A stretch of DNA of 37,076 nucleotides from DATECU01 sp035286745 (GTDB taxonomy: Bacteria > Acidobacteriota > Vicinamibacteria > Fen-336), in the NCBI GenBank assembly GCA_035286745.1, contig DATECU010000333.1, positions 1-37,076 of the forward strand, in the 5' to 3' direction. Positions 17,465-25,904 of the stretch are shown here, in pieces. The position numbers and the translations under genes are program-made. Under the pieces are notes generated by a model. The model was not told where the DNA came from. It worked only from the letters and a program-made list of their open reading frames with translations, and did no database searches. The first letter of the stretch is position 1. Every line of letters starts with the position of its first letter.

Positions 17465-17493
17465 GGGTCGGATCTCAGCCGGAGGTGTTCTTC

Positions 17494-17521
17494 TTGACTT
17501 GGCCAGGGGCGGGTGTACCTT
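17494..17521 (+). promoter_or_regulatory. Candidate promoter of the Cache-domain gene
   Basis: TTGACT (17494-17499) and TACCTT (17516-17521) are separated by 16 nt in the divergent intergenic region. A transcript would have a leader of about 100 nt ending in the GGGAGGAG ribosome-binding site at 17618-17625. The -10 box is moderate. Confidence 0.45.
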
Positions 17522-17628
17522 TTAGGCAGAGCCGTCGTTCGCGCAGCCGTGGCCGTCTCCGGGTTTCCTGGAGCCGAGGCGCCACCGGCCTTACGCCTCA
17601 GGAACCCGCACCGATCAGGGAGGAGCCC

Positions 17629-18762
17629 ATGGGCAAGAGGCATTACTACCTCGACACGCGGGTGCTGGCCGTCTTCTTCTTCGTCTCCATGCCGTTCGTG
17701 GCCTTCGGGTCCTTCGTGGTGGTGCGGGTGGCCCGGGGGCTGTTGCAGGACACGGTGGGGGGCAACCTCGAGCAAAGAGCCCTGCAGACCAAGCTGTTGC
17801 TCGAGCGCTACGTGGGTGACCAGGTGGTCCACCTCCGACTGCTGGCCCTCGACGAATCGGTTCGTCAGGCGCTCCAAGCCCCAGCCCGCCCCGCGAGCCC
17901 CGAGGACCTCAAGCGGATCGAGCAGGCCTGGGCCGCCGGCACCGACGCCAAGAGCCTGGAGCCCTTGCTGGGTTCGAGCCTCGCCCTGCGCCTGCGGGAA
18001 CTGACGCAAGTGCGCCCGGCCGTGAAGCTGATTCAGGTGGTAGACAACCAGGGGCGCCTCTTGGCTTCCTCCAGCCGAGCCGGCCGCGTGCTCCACACCG
18101 ACATGCCGTGGTTTCGGTCCCTCTCCACCGAAGGCACCGAGATGGGACCCTACATTGGCGACATCCGCCGGCCGGCCGGCGGCCGGGTGGCGGTTCTCGA
18201 CCTCGGGTATCCGGTGGATCTGGCCGATGGCCGGCGGCTGGGTGCCGTCTATGCGGTGATCGACGCCCTCGACCTCTACACGGTTCTGGCCCCGGTGCGT
18301 GTGGGTCGCACCGGGCACGCCCTGCTGCTGCGCGCCAAGGACGGGCTGATCCTGGCCTCCGACGAGAGCCACAAGATCCTGCTGGACCCCTTTCCCGGCT
18401 TCGCCGCCATCGAGGCCGCCATGCGCGAACGACGCGGGTTCTGGATCGTGCCCCAGACCCGAAAGAAGCCGGGGGAAGGGGGTACGGAAACGGTCGAGCC
18501 AACGCGTTTGGTGGGCTACAGCCTGGTCGAGCAGATGCCCGGTCCCCAGTGGCTGGTGGTGGTGGAGCAGGACCTGGCGGAAGCCATGGCTCCCGTCGAG
18601 GGCATCACCCGCTACCTGTGGATGCACTTCATTGGCGCCTTCGGCACCGTGATCCTGCTGGCCCTCTACTTCTCCTTCAAGCTGGAGACGCCGGTGATCG
18701 AAGAGGAGCTTCATCTGCACGAGGAACACGTCCCCTCAGGAATCAAGGCCACCGAGAGCTGA
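17629..18762 (+). CDS. Membrane protein with periplasmic double-Cache sensor domain, no output domain
   Basis: 377 residues. A first transmembrane helix (about residues 10-35, VLAVFFFVSMPFVAFGSFVVV) and a second (about 335-355, FIGAFGTVILLALYFSF) enclose a periplasmic region of about 300 residues. That region resembles a dCache ligand-binding domain: IQVVDNQGRLLASS, MPWFRSLS, GDIRRPAGGRVAVLDLGYPV, then GHALLLRAKDGLILAS and PGPQWLVVVEQDLAEA. Only about 25 residues follow the second helix, so no HAMP, kinase, GGDEF or chemotaxis output is attached. It may work with a partner protein encoded elsewhere. The ATG at 17629 has a good Shine-Dalgarno (GGGAGGAG). Its 3' end overlaps the convergent GT4 gene by 27 bp. 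Confidence 0.85.
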   Translation: MGKRHYYLDTRVLAVFFFVSMPFVAFGSFVVVRVARGLLQDTVGGNLEQRALQTKLLLERYVGDQVVHLRLLALDESVRQALQAPARPASPEDLKRIEQAWAAGTDAKSLEPLLGSSLALRLRELTQVRPAVKLIQVVDNQGRLLASSSRAGRVLHTDMPWFRSLSTEGTEMGPYIGDIRRPAGGRVAVLDLGYPVDLADGRRLGAVYAVIDALDLYTVLAPVRVGRTGHALLLRAKDGLILASDESHKILLDPFPGFAAIEAAMRERRGFWIVPQTRKKPGEGGTETVEPTRLVGYSLVEQMPGPQWLVVVEQDLAEAMAPVEGITRYLWMHFIGAFGTVILLALYFSFKLETPVIEEELHLHEEHVPSGIKATES

Positions 18763-19971
18763 GCTCGCAACCTCGGCAAACAACGAGCGGTAGCGGGCGG
18801 CACTGTCTTCGACCTCGAAGCGTTCCACGACCCGCCTCCGAGCGCAGGCCCCCATGGCTTGTCGCAGGCTGAGGTCGACGGCCAGGGCTTCGAGCTTCGC
18901 CACCCACTCGGCGCGATTCCCCGGCTCGATCAGGAAGCCGGACGCGCCGTCCTCGATCACGTCCACGATTCCGCCGGTTCGCGAGCCCAGGCAAGGCAGG
19001 CCGCAGGCGGCCGCCTCCAGGAGCGAGAGCCCGAGGGCCTCGAAGACCGACGGAAAGGCGAAGATATCGGAGGCCTGCAGGTAGGTTGTCACATCCTCCA
19101 CCCGCCCCGTGAAGCTCACCCGGCGGTCGAGCCGCTGCTCACGCACTTGCAGCCTCAGTTCCTCCTCGACCGAGAGAGACTGGCCCTCGCCGGAGCCGAC
19201 CACAAGCAAATGAAGCGCCGGATGGCGGGGAGCCAGCGCGCCGAAGGCCTGAAGCAGGGTCTCGAGGCCCTTCCCCCGCAGCAGCCGACCCGTGTAGGTC
19301 ACGATCACGGCCGCCTCCGGCAGGCCAAGCTGCCGGCGAAGCCCCGCCTTCTCTTCCGGCGTCACCGGCCCAAAGCGGGTGGTATCGACGCCATGCGGGA
19401 TCCAGCGTATCTTCTCGCCGGCGACCCCAGCCTGGCGGAACTCCGCGGCGATCCGGCCCGACATGGCCACCACTCCATCGGCGTCGCGCATCACGACGTT
19501 ACGCGCTCTCATCAGCCAGGAGACCGCCCCTCGCCACAGCGGGCGATCGAGACGCGTGCCCCAGGTGTAGATCTCCCCGGACATCTCGCCGTTGACCTCG
19601 GCCTGCAAGACCACCGGCTTCCCCAGCACCCGCGCCGCCAGCAGCCCCGGCAGCCCCAGCACCCTGGTGCCCCGCACCACCAGCACATCGAAGTGCTTCC
19701 TCTGGCGCCACAACTCCGCCAGGGCCCAGGGCGTCATCAAGTACTTGCCGCTGCGGCCCGCTCCCGGGGGAGGAACCCGCAGCACGCGGATGCCCTCGAG
19801 GCGCTCCTCTCGGGGCCAGGTGGCTTCCCCCTGTCGCGCCAGCACAATGACCTCCCAGCCCGAAGCCAGGAGTCTCCGGCCCAGGTCGCGGATGTGGGTC
19901 TCGCCCCCTCCCAGGACCGGGTAGAACGACTCGGTCAGGAAGAGAACTCGCGGATGTCGGAGGGCTTTCAA
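18736..19971 (-). CDS. GT4-type glycosyltransferase
   Basis: A 411-residue GT-B glycosyltransferase. It begins VLFLTESFYPVLGGGETHIRDLGRRL, the typical Gly-rich acceptor-side loop. The donor domain shows VTYTGRLLRGKGLETLLQA, VVGSGEG and the E-x7-E motif in SVFEALGLSLLEAAACGLPCL. The start is a TTG whose last two bases belong to the TGA of the upstream GT2 gene (TTGA overlap), so translation is coupled. It shares 27 bp with the convergent Cache gene. Together with the GT2, DUF2752 and Yip1 genes it forms a minus-strand group devoted to envelope glycan or membrane functions. Sugar specificity unknown. Confidence 0.92.
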   Translation of the reverse strand: MKALRHPRVLFLTESFYPVLGGGETHIRDLGRRLLASGWEVIVLARQGEATWPREERLEGIRVLRVPPPGAGRSGKYLMTPWALAELWRQRKHFDVLVVRGTRVLGLPGLLAARVLGKPVVLQAEVNGEMSGEIYTWGTRLDRPLWRGAVSWLMRARNVVMRDADGVVAMSGRIAAEFRQAGVAGEKIRWIPHGVDTTRFGPVTPEEKAGLRRQLGLPEAAVIVTYTGRLLRGKGLETLLQAFGALAPRHPALHLLVVGSGEGQSLSVEEELRLQVREQRLDRRVSFTGRVEDVTTYLQASDIFAFPSVFEALGLSLLEAAACGLPCLGSRTGGIVDVIEDGASGFLIEPGNRAEWVAKLEALAVDLSLRQAMGACARRRVVERFEVEDSAARYRSLFAEVASSALGGLDS

Positions 19972-20954
19972 CGGCCGGGCAGCACGGGCTCAGCCTCTCG
20001 CTCCCGGGCCGGCTTGATCTCGCGCACCATGTAGATGGGCTTGCCTTGGCTCTCATGGTAGGTGCGCACCAGGAGTTCCGCCACCAGGCCGAAGCTCACC
20101 AGGATCACGCCGGTCAGGAAGAGCAGAACGCCGAGCGAGAGCAGGGGCCGCCCACCGATGGCCGTGTCCTGAAACAGCCGGATGTACGCCAGGTGGAGCA
20201 GGATCAGAAAGCCGGCGCCCCCAGACAGAAGGCCCATGAGGCCGAACAAGTGGGCGGGTCGGGTGCCGTAGGCCAGCAAGAACTTCACGGTGAACAGATC
20301 GAGCAGCACGCGCACGGTGCGTCCCAGCCCGTACTTGCTGCGGCCCCGGGTGCGCGGCCGGTGGTTGACCGGCACCTCAGCCAGCGATACGCCCATCCAG
20401 GAAGCCACCGCCGGAATGAAGCGGTGCATCTCCCCATAAAGGCGGAGGTGCTTCACCACGTCGGAGCGAATCGCTTTGAGCGAACAGCCGTAGTCGTGGA
20501 GGTGCACCCCGGTGGCCCAGGAGATCAGGCGGTTGGCGAAGAAGGAGGGCCAGCGCTTGGACAGCGGGTCCCGGCGGTCGCGGCGCCAGCCGCAGGCCAT
20601 GTCGTAGCCCTCGTCGATCCTGGCCAGGAGCAAAGGGATGTCGGCGGGGTCGTTTTGCAGGTCGCCGTCCGAGGTGACGACCACGTCGCCCCGGGCGTGG
20701 TCGAACCCGGCGGAAAAGGCCGGCGTCTGCCCGAAGTTGCGCCGCAACCGAAGAACCCGCACCCGGCTGTCCCGAGTCTCGATCTCGATCAGGCGGACCG
20801 GCGTGTTGTCGGTCGAACCGTCGTCGACCAAGATGATCTCGTAGGGGCGCCCCAGCGCTTCCAGGCTGTCGGTCAGCTGCTGGTAGAGGTCCTGGAGGTT
20901 GTCCTCTTCGTTGTAGATGGGAACCACGACGGAGATCTCGGGCCTCAGGTCCAT
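19968..20954 (-). CDS. GT2 glycosyltransferase with two C-terminal membrane helices (polyprenyl-phosphate sugar synthase type)
   Basis: 328 residues. The GT-A domain shows VVVPIYNEEDNL, ILVDDGSTDNT and the metal-binding DxD in TSDGDLQND, followed by DYGCSLKA and HRFIPAV, which are typical of dolichol/undecaprenyl-phosphate mannose or glucose synthases (DPM1/ArnC/GtrB-like). Two transmembrane helices near residues 230-250 and 265-295 anchor it. Such enzymes load a sugar from a nucleotide donor onto a polyprenyl phosphate, the donor used by GT-C membrane transferases such as the one ending at 14562. The -10-like TATACT ends 7 nt before its ATG, and no Shine-Dalgarno is visible. Confidence 0.92.
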   Translation of the reverse strand: MDLRPEISVVVPIYNEEDNLQDLYQQLTDSLEALGRPYEIILVDDGSTDNTPVRLIEIETRDSRVRVLRLRRNFGQTPAFSAGFDHARGDVVVTSDGDLQNDPADIPLLLARIDEGYDMACGWRRDRRDPLSKRWPSFFANRLISWATGVHLHDYGCSLKAIRSDVVKHLRLYGEMHRFIPAVASWMGVSLAEVPVNHRPRTRGRSKYGLGRTVRVLLDLFTVKFLLAYGTRPAHLFGLMGLLSGGAGFLILLHLAYIRLFQDTAIGGRPLLSLGVLLFLTGVILVSFGLVAELLVRTYHESQGKPIYMVREIKPAREREAEPVLPGR

Positions 20955-20961
20955 CGCGGTG

Positions 20962-20967
20962 AGTATA
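20962..20967 (-). promoter_or_regulatory. Candidate -10 box for a leaderless GT2 transcript
   Basis: On the minus strand TATACT is followed by 7 nt and then the ATG at 20954, so a transcript would begin at or within one base of the start codon. The -35 region is poor (TTCACG with 19-nt spacing). The gene may also be read through from the DUF2752 gene 43 nt upstream. Confidence 0.45.
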
Positions 20968-20997
20968 AGCGCTCGGCTGCTCTGGCCGTGAACCGGC

Positions 20998-21453
20998 TCA
21001 GCGCCCGGCTACCACCAGGAAGACCCAGTTCAAGACCAGGGCCACCACGATGGCGATCCTCAGCACCCGCGCGACCATCGGCGGCACCTGAACCCGGACC
21101 GCCCGCCCCCAGGGCAAGAGGGCCAGATCCGCGAGCCCCCAGATCGCAATTCCCAACCCCCCGAGCGTCATCAGGGGGTTCATCGCCAGCGCCCCGCCGA
21201 GATCGAAGGCGAACAGGCGGCCCAGAGCCCGGGTGCCTCCACAGCTGAAGCAGGGGATGCCGGTGAGCGCCTTGAGGCTGCACACGGTGAAGGGCAGGTG
21301 GTCCAGGTGCAGCCAGCCCACCGCCATCGCCCCGGCGACGCCGATGGCCGCGAAGATCGCACCTAGCGGCGTCGCCCCGGCCTGCGCGAGCAAGCGGAAC
21401 CGGAGCTCCGACCTGTCGGCTCCCGGCACGCGGGCGGCGGCGTCGGTGGCCAT
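20998..21453 (-). CDS. DUF2752 small membrane protein
   Basis: 151 residues from the ATG at 21453, which shares its A with the TGA of the Yip1 gene (TGATG). The family signature is clear: CSLKALTGIPCFSCGGTRALGRLF, with its Cys pair and CGGTRA, followed by the short helix with MNPL. Three or four hydrophobic segments are present. A longer in-frame reading from 21648 lies inside the upstream gene and is not used. The biochemical role of DUF2752 proteins is not established; the Cys and CGGTRA residues could bind metal or form a disulfide. Coupling to the Yip1-like gene suggests a shared membrane function. Confidence 0.85.
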   Translation of the reverse strand: MATDAAARVPGADRSELRFRLLAQAGATPLGAIFAAIGVAGAMAVGWLHLDHLPFTVCSLKALTGIPCFSCGGTRALGRLFAFDLGGALAMNPLMTLGGLGIAIWGLADLALLPWGRAVRVQVPPMVARVLRIAIVVALVLNWVFLVVAGR

Positions 21454-22256
21454 CACTGCGCCCTCTGCACCAGCGCCGCGATGCTCCCCCAGAACACGAG
21501 CCCCAGACCCAGGCAGCAGCAGCACAGCACAAGCACCGGCAACAGCACCGCCACCACCGCTTTGCCACCGCCGATCTGGTGGGCCTTGGCGAAGCCGACG
21601 CCGGTCAGCACCAGAAAGTACCCGGGGTGAAACAGCATCCGGCCGCAAAAGGGAATCAACTCCAAGAGGCCCGCGGCTCCCGCATAGGCCAGGACTCGGA
21701 AAGTCGCCTCGAATCCCTTGCTGGCGCCCCCAACCACCAGCAACGCCAGGTGGAAGATCCCAGCCACGATGAAGAGCTGCACTACGATCAGGACCGGCCC
21801 GATCAGCAAGCCCGTCACCAGGCCCGCGGTCCCCCCGGCGAACTCCAGAACCCGTTCAAAGTGGGGCCCCAGCGCCGGAAGGTGCCGGGGGCCGATCACC
21901 ATCTGGAACACGAAGCTGTAGACCGAAGCCACCACCAGCGACAAGTAGCCCACCAGGAGCGCGTAGAGCAGCGGCGAGCCCAGCCCCCCGTTGACCGGCA
22001 TTCGGGAGAAGAACCGCGCCGGGGAGAAGAGGACCTGCTGCGTGGTTTCCACAAACGAGGTCAGGAATCCCACCTCCCCGCGCCGCTCCCACGGCACGCC
22101 CCCAGAGGCGCCAGCGCTGGCCTCACTGGGGAGAGCGACCGCCTCCGGTGCCGGCGGTTGCGTCAGGGGCGCGGCCTCCAGGTCGCCTCCGCAGTTCGGA
22201 CAGAAGCGTTCGGCGGGCTCGGGAAGCGCAGCGTGGCAGTAGGGGCATGGGAACAT
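21453..22256 (-). CDS. Zinc-ribbon plus Yip1-type membrane protein
   Basis: 267 residues. The N-terminus holds a zinc ribbon (CPYC at residue 4 and CPNC at about residue 19). A linker rich in Pro and Ala follows, then a Yip1-like region of five hydrophobic helices beginning FFSRMPVNGGLGSPLLYALLVGY, where FxxMP...GxxxPLxY is the usual Yip1 entry. Bacterial Yip1-domain proteins are common and mostly uncharacterised; a zinc ribbon at the N-terminus is a frequent architecture. Expressed as the first gene of the group leading to DUF2752 and two glycosyltransferases. An unusual run of four Cys (LVLCCCCLGLG) sits in the last helix. Confidence 0.85.
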   Translation of the reverse strand: MFPCPYCHAALPEPAERFCPNCGGDLEAAPLTQPPAPEAVALPSEASAGASGGVPWERRGEVGFLTSFVETTQQVLFSPARFFSRMPVNGGLGSPLLYALLVGYLSLVVASVYSFVFQMVIGPRHLPALGPHFERVLEFAGGTAGLVTGLLIGPVLIVVQLFIVAGIFHLALLVVGGASKGFEATFRVLAYAGAAGLLELIPFCGRMLFHPGYFLVLTGVGFAKAHQIGGGKAVVAVLLPVLVLCCCCLGLGLVFWGSIAALVQRAQ

Positions 22257-22318
22257 GGACGGAGTCTAGGAGCCCGTGTTCTTGCGGTCAAGCCAGCGCC
22301 CGAGCCGCTATCGGTCGG

Positions 22319-22327
22319 TGCTATAGT
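22319..22327 (+). promoter_or_regulatory. Extended -10 promoter of gatCA, near-leaderless
   Basis: TGCTATAGT is an extended -10 element (TGnTATAnT type). It ends 9 nt before the ATG of gatC at 22337, so the transcript would have a leader of about 3 nt. No -35 box is recognisable 17 nt upstream, as usual for extended -10 promoters, and no Shine-Dalgarno precedes the ATG. Confidence 0.6.
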
Positions 22328-22336
22328 ACGCGGCCC

Positions 22337-22624
22337 ATGGCCCAGGCAACCGTCGAGACCGTCGAGCGGGTAGCCCGACTGGCGCGACTCTCGCTGACCG
22401 CAGAGGAGAAGGCGCTCTTCGCCAGCCAGTTGGACCAGATCCTCGCCTACGCCCAGTCGATCCAGGGCCTGGCCCTCGAGGCCGCAACGCCCATGAGCCA
22501 CGCCGCCACCTCGGAGATCTTCCGCGAGGACCAGAACACCCCAGGCCTGGATCGCAGCTCGGTCCTCGAGGCCGCACCCGATGCGGTCGATGGCCTGTTC
22601 CGGGTCCCCAAGGTCCTCGGCTGA
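22337..22624 (+). CDS. gatC: Asp-tRNA(Asn)/Glu-tRNA(Gln) amidotransferase subunit C
   Basis: 95 residues, the normal GatC length. Family features: VERVARLARLSLTAEEKALFASQLDQIL at the N-terminus, then the extended belt with EATPMSH and LREDxx-like FREDQ, and the end AVDGLFRVPKVLG. GatC wraps and stabilises the GatA-GatB complex that amidates Glu-tRNA(Gln) and/or Asp-tRNA(Asn). The ATG at 22337 is the only start that fits the family. Its stop shares one base with the gatA ATG (TGATG). gatB is not in the window. Confidence 0.95.
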   Translation: MAQATVETVERVARLARLSLTAEEKALFASQLDQILAYAQSIQGLALEAATPMSHAATSEIFREDQNTPGLDRSSVLEAAPDAVDGLFRVPKVLG

Positions 22625-24090
22625 TGAGCCCGCTCCATTGGCTGACCGCCGCCGAGATCCGGCGGCGGGTCGCCGCTCGGGAGATCTCGGCCGAAGAAGT
22701 CACCCGCGCTCACCTCGAACGCATCAACGGCTGCGAGCCGCGGGTCGACGCCTTCCTCACCGTCCTCTCCGACCGCGCCCTGGCCCAGGCCCGGCGAGTC
22801 GACGCCGCGCTCGCCCAGGGGGGACCAGCCCCCGCGCTGGCGGGCGTGCCGGTGGTGGTCAAGGATGTCCTCGACCTGGCCGGCGTGCCCACCACCTGCG
22901 GCTCCCGCATCCTCGAAGGCTACCGCCCCCCCTTCACCGCCACCGCCATCGACCGGCTGGAGGCCGCCGGAGCCGTGATCCTGGGCAAGGCCAACATGGA
23001 CGAGTTCGCCATGGGCTCCTCGACCGAAAACAGCGCCTTCAAGCCCACCCGCAACCCCTGGGATGGGGACCGGGTTCCCGGCGGTTCTTCCGGCGGGTCG
23101 GCGGCTGCGGTGGCCGCGGGCATGGCACCCCTGGCGCTCGGGTCCGACACCGGGGGTTCCATTCGTCAGCCGGCGGCCCTGTGCGGGGTGGTCGGCCTGA
23201 AGCCCAGCTACGGCCGGATCAGCCGCTACGGCCTGGTCGCTTTCGCGTCCTCTCTCGACCAGATCGGTCCCCTCTCGCGCAGCGTCGAGGACGCGGCGCT
23301 CAGCGCCTCGGTTCTGTGCGGCTGGGATCCCAAGGACGCCACCAGCGCCCAGCGGCCGGTGCCCGCCTGGGCCGATTCGTTAGGGGCGAGCGCCGCCGGC
23401 CTGCGGGTGGGGGTCCCCTGGGGCTTCCTCGAGCGCGGCATCGATCCCGGCGTGCTGGCCAGGTTTCGAGAGGCCCTGGAGGTCCTGAAGGCTGCCGGAG
23501 CGCAGGTGGTCGAGATCGCCCTTCCCCACGCGTCTCACGCCATCGCGACCTACTACATCGTGGCCACCGCCGAGGCTTCCAGCAACCTGGCTCGCTACGA
23601 CGGCGTGCGCTACGGCTCCCGCCGGGGCGGCGAGGGCAGCCTGAGCCAGATGTACGGGGAGACCCGAGATCACGGCTTTGGCGCCGAGGTCAAGCGGCGC
23701 ATCATCCTGGGCACCTTCGTGCTGTCCGCCGGCTATTACGACGCCTACTACCTGCGAGCCCAGAAGGTGCGGGGGCTGATCCGCGCCGATTTCGAGAGCG
23801 CCTTCGAGGCCTGCGACTTGGTGGCCACGCCCACCACGCCCACGCCGGCCTTCCGTCTCGGCGAGAAGACGAGCGACCCGCTGCAGATGTACCTGGCCGA
23901 CATCTTCACCGTGCCCGCCAATCTCGCCGCCATCCCGGGCCTTTCCGTGCCCTGCGGCCTGGTGGACGGGCTTCCGGTGGGGCTGCAACTGCTGGGCCGC
24001 GCTTTCGACGAAGCCACCCTCTTCCGCGCCGGCCATGCCTATGAGCAGGCCGCCGACCACCACCTGGCTCGGCCGCCAGGCTTCGCCTGA
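22624..24090 (+). CDS. gatA: Asp-tRNA(Asn)/Glu-tRNA(Gln) amidotransferase subunit A
   Basis: 488 residues, full length. GatA is the amidase that releases ammonia from glutamine for the transamidation step. The amidase-signature catalytic triad is visible: Lys80 in PVVVKD, the cis-Ser155 in GGSSGGS and the nucleophile Ser179 in GSDTGGSIRQPA. These spacings match other GatA proteins. KANMDEFAMGSSTENSAF is another characteristic segment. It is translated with gatC through a TGATG junction. Convergent with the DUF2062 gene, with only 15 nt between the stops and no recognisable terminator. Confidence 0.97.
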   Translation: MSPLHWLTAAEIRRRVAAREISAEEVTRAHLERINGCEPRVDAFLTVLSDRALAQARRVDAALAQGGPAPALAGVPVVVKDVLDLAGVPTTCGSRILEGYRPPFTATAIDRLEAAGAVILGKANMDEFAMGSSTENSAFKPTRNPWDGDRVPGGSSGGSAAAVAAGMAPLALGSDTGGSIRQPAALCGVVGLKPSYGRISRYGLVAFASSLDQIGPLSRSVEDAALSASVLCGWDPKDATSAQRPVPAWADSLGASAAGLRVGVPWGFLERGIDPGVLARFREALEVLKAAGAQVVEIALPHASHAIATYYIVATAEASSNLARYDGVRYGSRRGGEGSLSQMYGETRDHGFGAEVKRRIILGTFVLSAGYYDAYYLRAQKVRGLIRADFESAFEACDLVATPTTPTPAFRLGEKTSDPLQMYLADIFTVPANLAAIPGLSVPCGLVDGLPVGLQLLGRAFDEATLFRAGHAYEQAADHHLARPPGFA

Positions 24091-24105
24091 GGCCGGGCCC
24101 TTGCG

Positions 24106-24570
24106 TCAGGCGCGGCTGGCCTGGGACAGCCGGCGTCGCTCCAGGATCCGGCGCAGCGCCAGGTAGCCGGCTGCGCCGCCCAGCACGCCCAGGAGCGTGT
24201 TGCCGATCACGTACGGCCAGAGGTACGGCTTCAGGTGACGGAGCAGGCTCTGATAGAAGGCCCAGCCATGCAGGTGCCACTCGATGGCGGAGAGGCCCTC
24301 GCTGGGAACCCCCAGCAGGGCGCAGCCCAGGAGGGTGCCCCCCATGTACATGGGCACCAGCGTCCACGGGTTGTTGAGGTAGGCCCCGATCAGGATCGCC
24401 GCCCGGCTGAGACGGAACGCAAAGGCGATGCCCAGGGCCATCACGGTATGGATGCCGATGGTGGGCGAGAAGGCGATGAAGACACCTACGCCAAAGGCAA
24501 GGGCAATCCGGTGGGGAGTGTCGTTCATGTGGATCAGCACTTGCAGCATTCGACCCAACCGCCCGCTCAT
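24106..24570 (-). CDS. DUF2062 membrane protein
   Basis: 154 residues with three or four hydrophobic segments. The family pattern is clear: TPHRIALAFGVGVFIAFSPTIGIHT, followed by LNNPWTLVPMY and a terminal helix pair. DUF2062 proteins are small inner-membrane proteins of unknown biochemical role, sometimes next to envelope or glycosyltransferase genes. The ATG overlaps the thiL stop by 4 nt (ATGA), so it is coupled to thiamine-phosphate kinase, although no functional link is obvious. Confidence 0.87.
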   Translation of the reverse strand: MSGRLGRMLQVLIHMNDTPHRIALAFGVGVFIAFSPTIGIHTVMALGIAFAFRLSRAAILIGAYLNNPWTLVPMYMGGTLLGCALLGVPSEGLSAIEWHLHGWAFYQSLLRHLKPYLWPYVIGNTLLGVLGGAAGYLALRRILERRRLSQASRA

Positions 24571-25634
24571 GCTCGCCGCGCCCCCCGCTCGCTCAGGCTA
24601 TCCCGGAAGTGCTGGTGGGCCCGTGGCGCCAGGGCGCATCGATCCTCCCCATCCTGGACCAGCACCTCCGCCGGCCCCGGTTCGAAGTGGCCAATCACGC
24701 CGAGCTCGACGCCGAGGCGCCCGGCCAGCGCCCGGAGCGCCGCCAGCCGGTCCGGCGCCACCCCCAGAAGCAACTGGTAGTCCTCTCCGGCGTGGAGCGC
24801 CAGCTCCCGGGCCACCGGCTCCCCGAGGCGAGCCGCCCCCGCATCTATCGGAAGCGCACGACTGTCGAGGACAGCCGACACCCCGCTCTCTCGGCACACC
24901 GTCAGCAGATCCCCCGACAGGCCGTCGGAGAGGTCCATGCCGCAAGCCGCCAGACCCTCCGCCGCCACGGCGGCGCCGAACCACAGCGGTGGCGCCGGGT
25001 CCAGGTGAGCACGGATGGCTCCCGCCACCGAAAGGGCCTCTCCCGCCGGCAGCGCCGGGCCGCCGAGCAGGCTCCCCGCCTCGTCGATCCGAAAGCCCTC
25101 CTCGAGGTAGCGCAGCCCGGCTCCGGCGGCCCCCAGCCTGCCGGTGACCACCACCAGGTCCTGGCTGCGGGCCCGGCTTCGCAAGAGCCGGGGCTCGCCG
25201 CTGCCCAGAAGCGTCAGGTCGATCACCATGCCGCCGCTGGCGCTCGACAGGTTGCCGCCCACCAGCGACACCCCGGTCTCTCCAGCGCGCTCCAGCAGGC
25301 CGTCGTACAGCCCGTCCAGGAAGTCGAGCGGCAGGTCGGAGGGCAGACACAGGCTGACGATCGCATAACGGGACACTCCGCCCATGGCCGCGATGTCCGA
25401 CAGGTTGACGGAAAGGGCCTTGCGCCCCAGGAGGCGCGGGGGCGTGAACGGGCGGCGGAAGTGAACCCCTTCCACCAGGCAATCGGCGGTGACCAGGGTC
25501 AAGCCGGCGGTGACGACGGCGGCCGCATCGTCGCCGAGGCCCACCACCACACCTTCCCCTGGCGGGATCCGCGAGCGCAAGCGCTCGATCAGGGTTCGCT
25601 CCCCCAGATCGCCGACTCGCGTTTGCTGGTTCAT
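24567..25634 (-). CDS. thiL: Thiamine-monophosphate kinase
   Basis: ThiL phosphorylates thiamine monophosphate to the active cofactor thiamine diphosphate using ATP. The 355-residue product has normal length. Signatures: GLGDDAAAV (Mg/ATP-binding Asp pair), TADCLVEGVHF, the SVNLSDIAAMGG loop, VGGNLSSASG and MDLSDGLSGDL near the second metal site, and HAGEDYQLLL. The ATG at 25634 (MNQQTRVGDLGE) is chosen because the family start is right after it. A longer reading to 25760 would run into the 6S RNA. No other thiamine gene and no TPP riboswitch were seen. Confidence 0.94.
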   Translation of the reverse strand: MNQQTRVGDLGERTLIERLRSRIPPGEGVVVGLGDDAAAVVTAGLTLVTADCLVEGVHFRRPFTPPRLLGRKALSVNLSDIAAMGGVSRYAIVSLCLPSDLPLDFLDGLYDGLLERAGETGVSLVGGNLSSASGGMVIDLTLLGSGEPRLLRSRARSQDLVVVTGRLGAAGAGLRYLEEGFRIDEAGSLLGGPALPAGEALSVAGAIRAHLDPAPPLWFGAAVAAEGLAACGMDLSDGLSGDLLTVCRESGVSAVLDSRALPIDAGAARLGEPVARELALHAGEDYQLLLGVAPDRLAALRALAGRLGVELGVIGHFEPGPAEVLVQDGEDRCALAPRAHQHFRDSLSERGARRA

Positions 25635-25709
25635 GTCCGCCTGGCTGGCGTCAGCTTCGTTGTCTCGGGAAAGCTCCGGCGCGAGCGGCCGGGGCGCGGG
25701 GTTCGCAAG

Positions 25710-25898
25710 AGGAAGCCCCCCGCCCTTGCCGTGTGGAAAGGTGACCTTGAACCTGGTCACAAGGTGGGAACCCTGCGAGCCGCTTCAGGCTTCCTCAGCG
25801 CGGAGGCATGCACACCGCGACTCGACTCCGGATCCCCTAGTTGTTTACGTTGGTTCGAGGCTTCCGACTCCATCACGAACAACGCAGGGGGCTTCGAC
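25710..25898 (-). ncRNA. ssrS: 6S RNA (SsrS)
   Basis: 6S RNA binds the housekeeping RNA polymerase holoenzyme and mimics an open promoter. This region on the minus strand can fold like it. The closing stem is GAAGCCCCC near the 5' end (25895-25887) with its exact complement GGGGGCTTC at the 3' end (25720-25712). Between them lie a GGGG-CCGG-CGCGG left strand, a terminal-loop region around GTGTGCATGCCTCCGCGC, the GAGGAAGCCTGAAGC strand of the central bubble and a CACCTTGTGACCAGGTTCAAGG segment. These resemble the corresponding parts of E. coli 6S RNA. The length of about 189 nt is typical. It lies downstream of zapA on the same strand, the classic zapA-ssrS order, and has its own strong promoter. 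Confidence 0.85.
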
Positions 25899-25904
25899 AA
25901 CGGC

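Noticed and set aside
20998..21648. Longer start for the DUF2752 protein
   Set aside because: The extra 65 residues are an out-of-frame reading of the upstream Yip1 gene; the ATG at 21453 gives a TGATG coupled start and a normal family length.
24091..24105. Searched for a terminator between the convergent gatA and DUF2062 genes
   Set aside because: The gap is only 15 nt with no hairpin plus T-run. No classical rho-independent terminators were recognised anywhere in the window.
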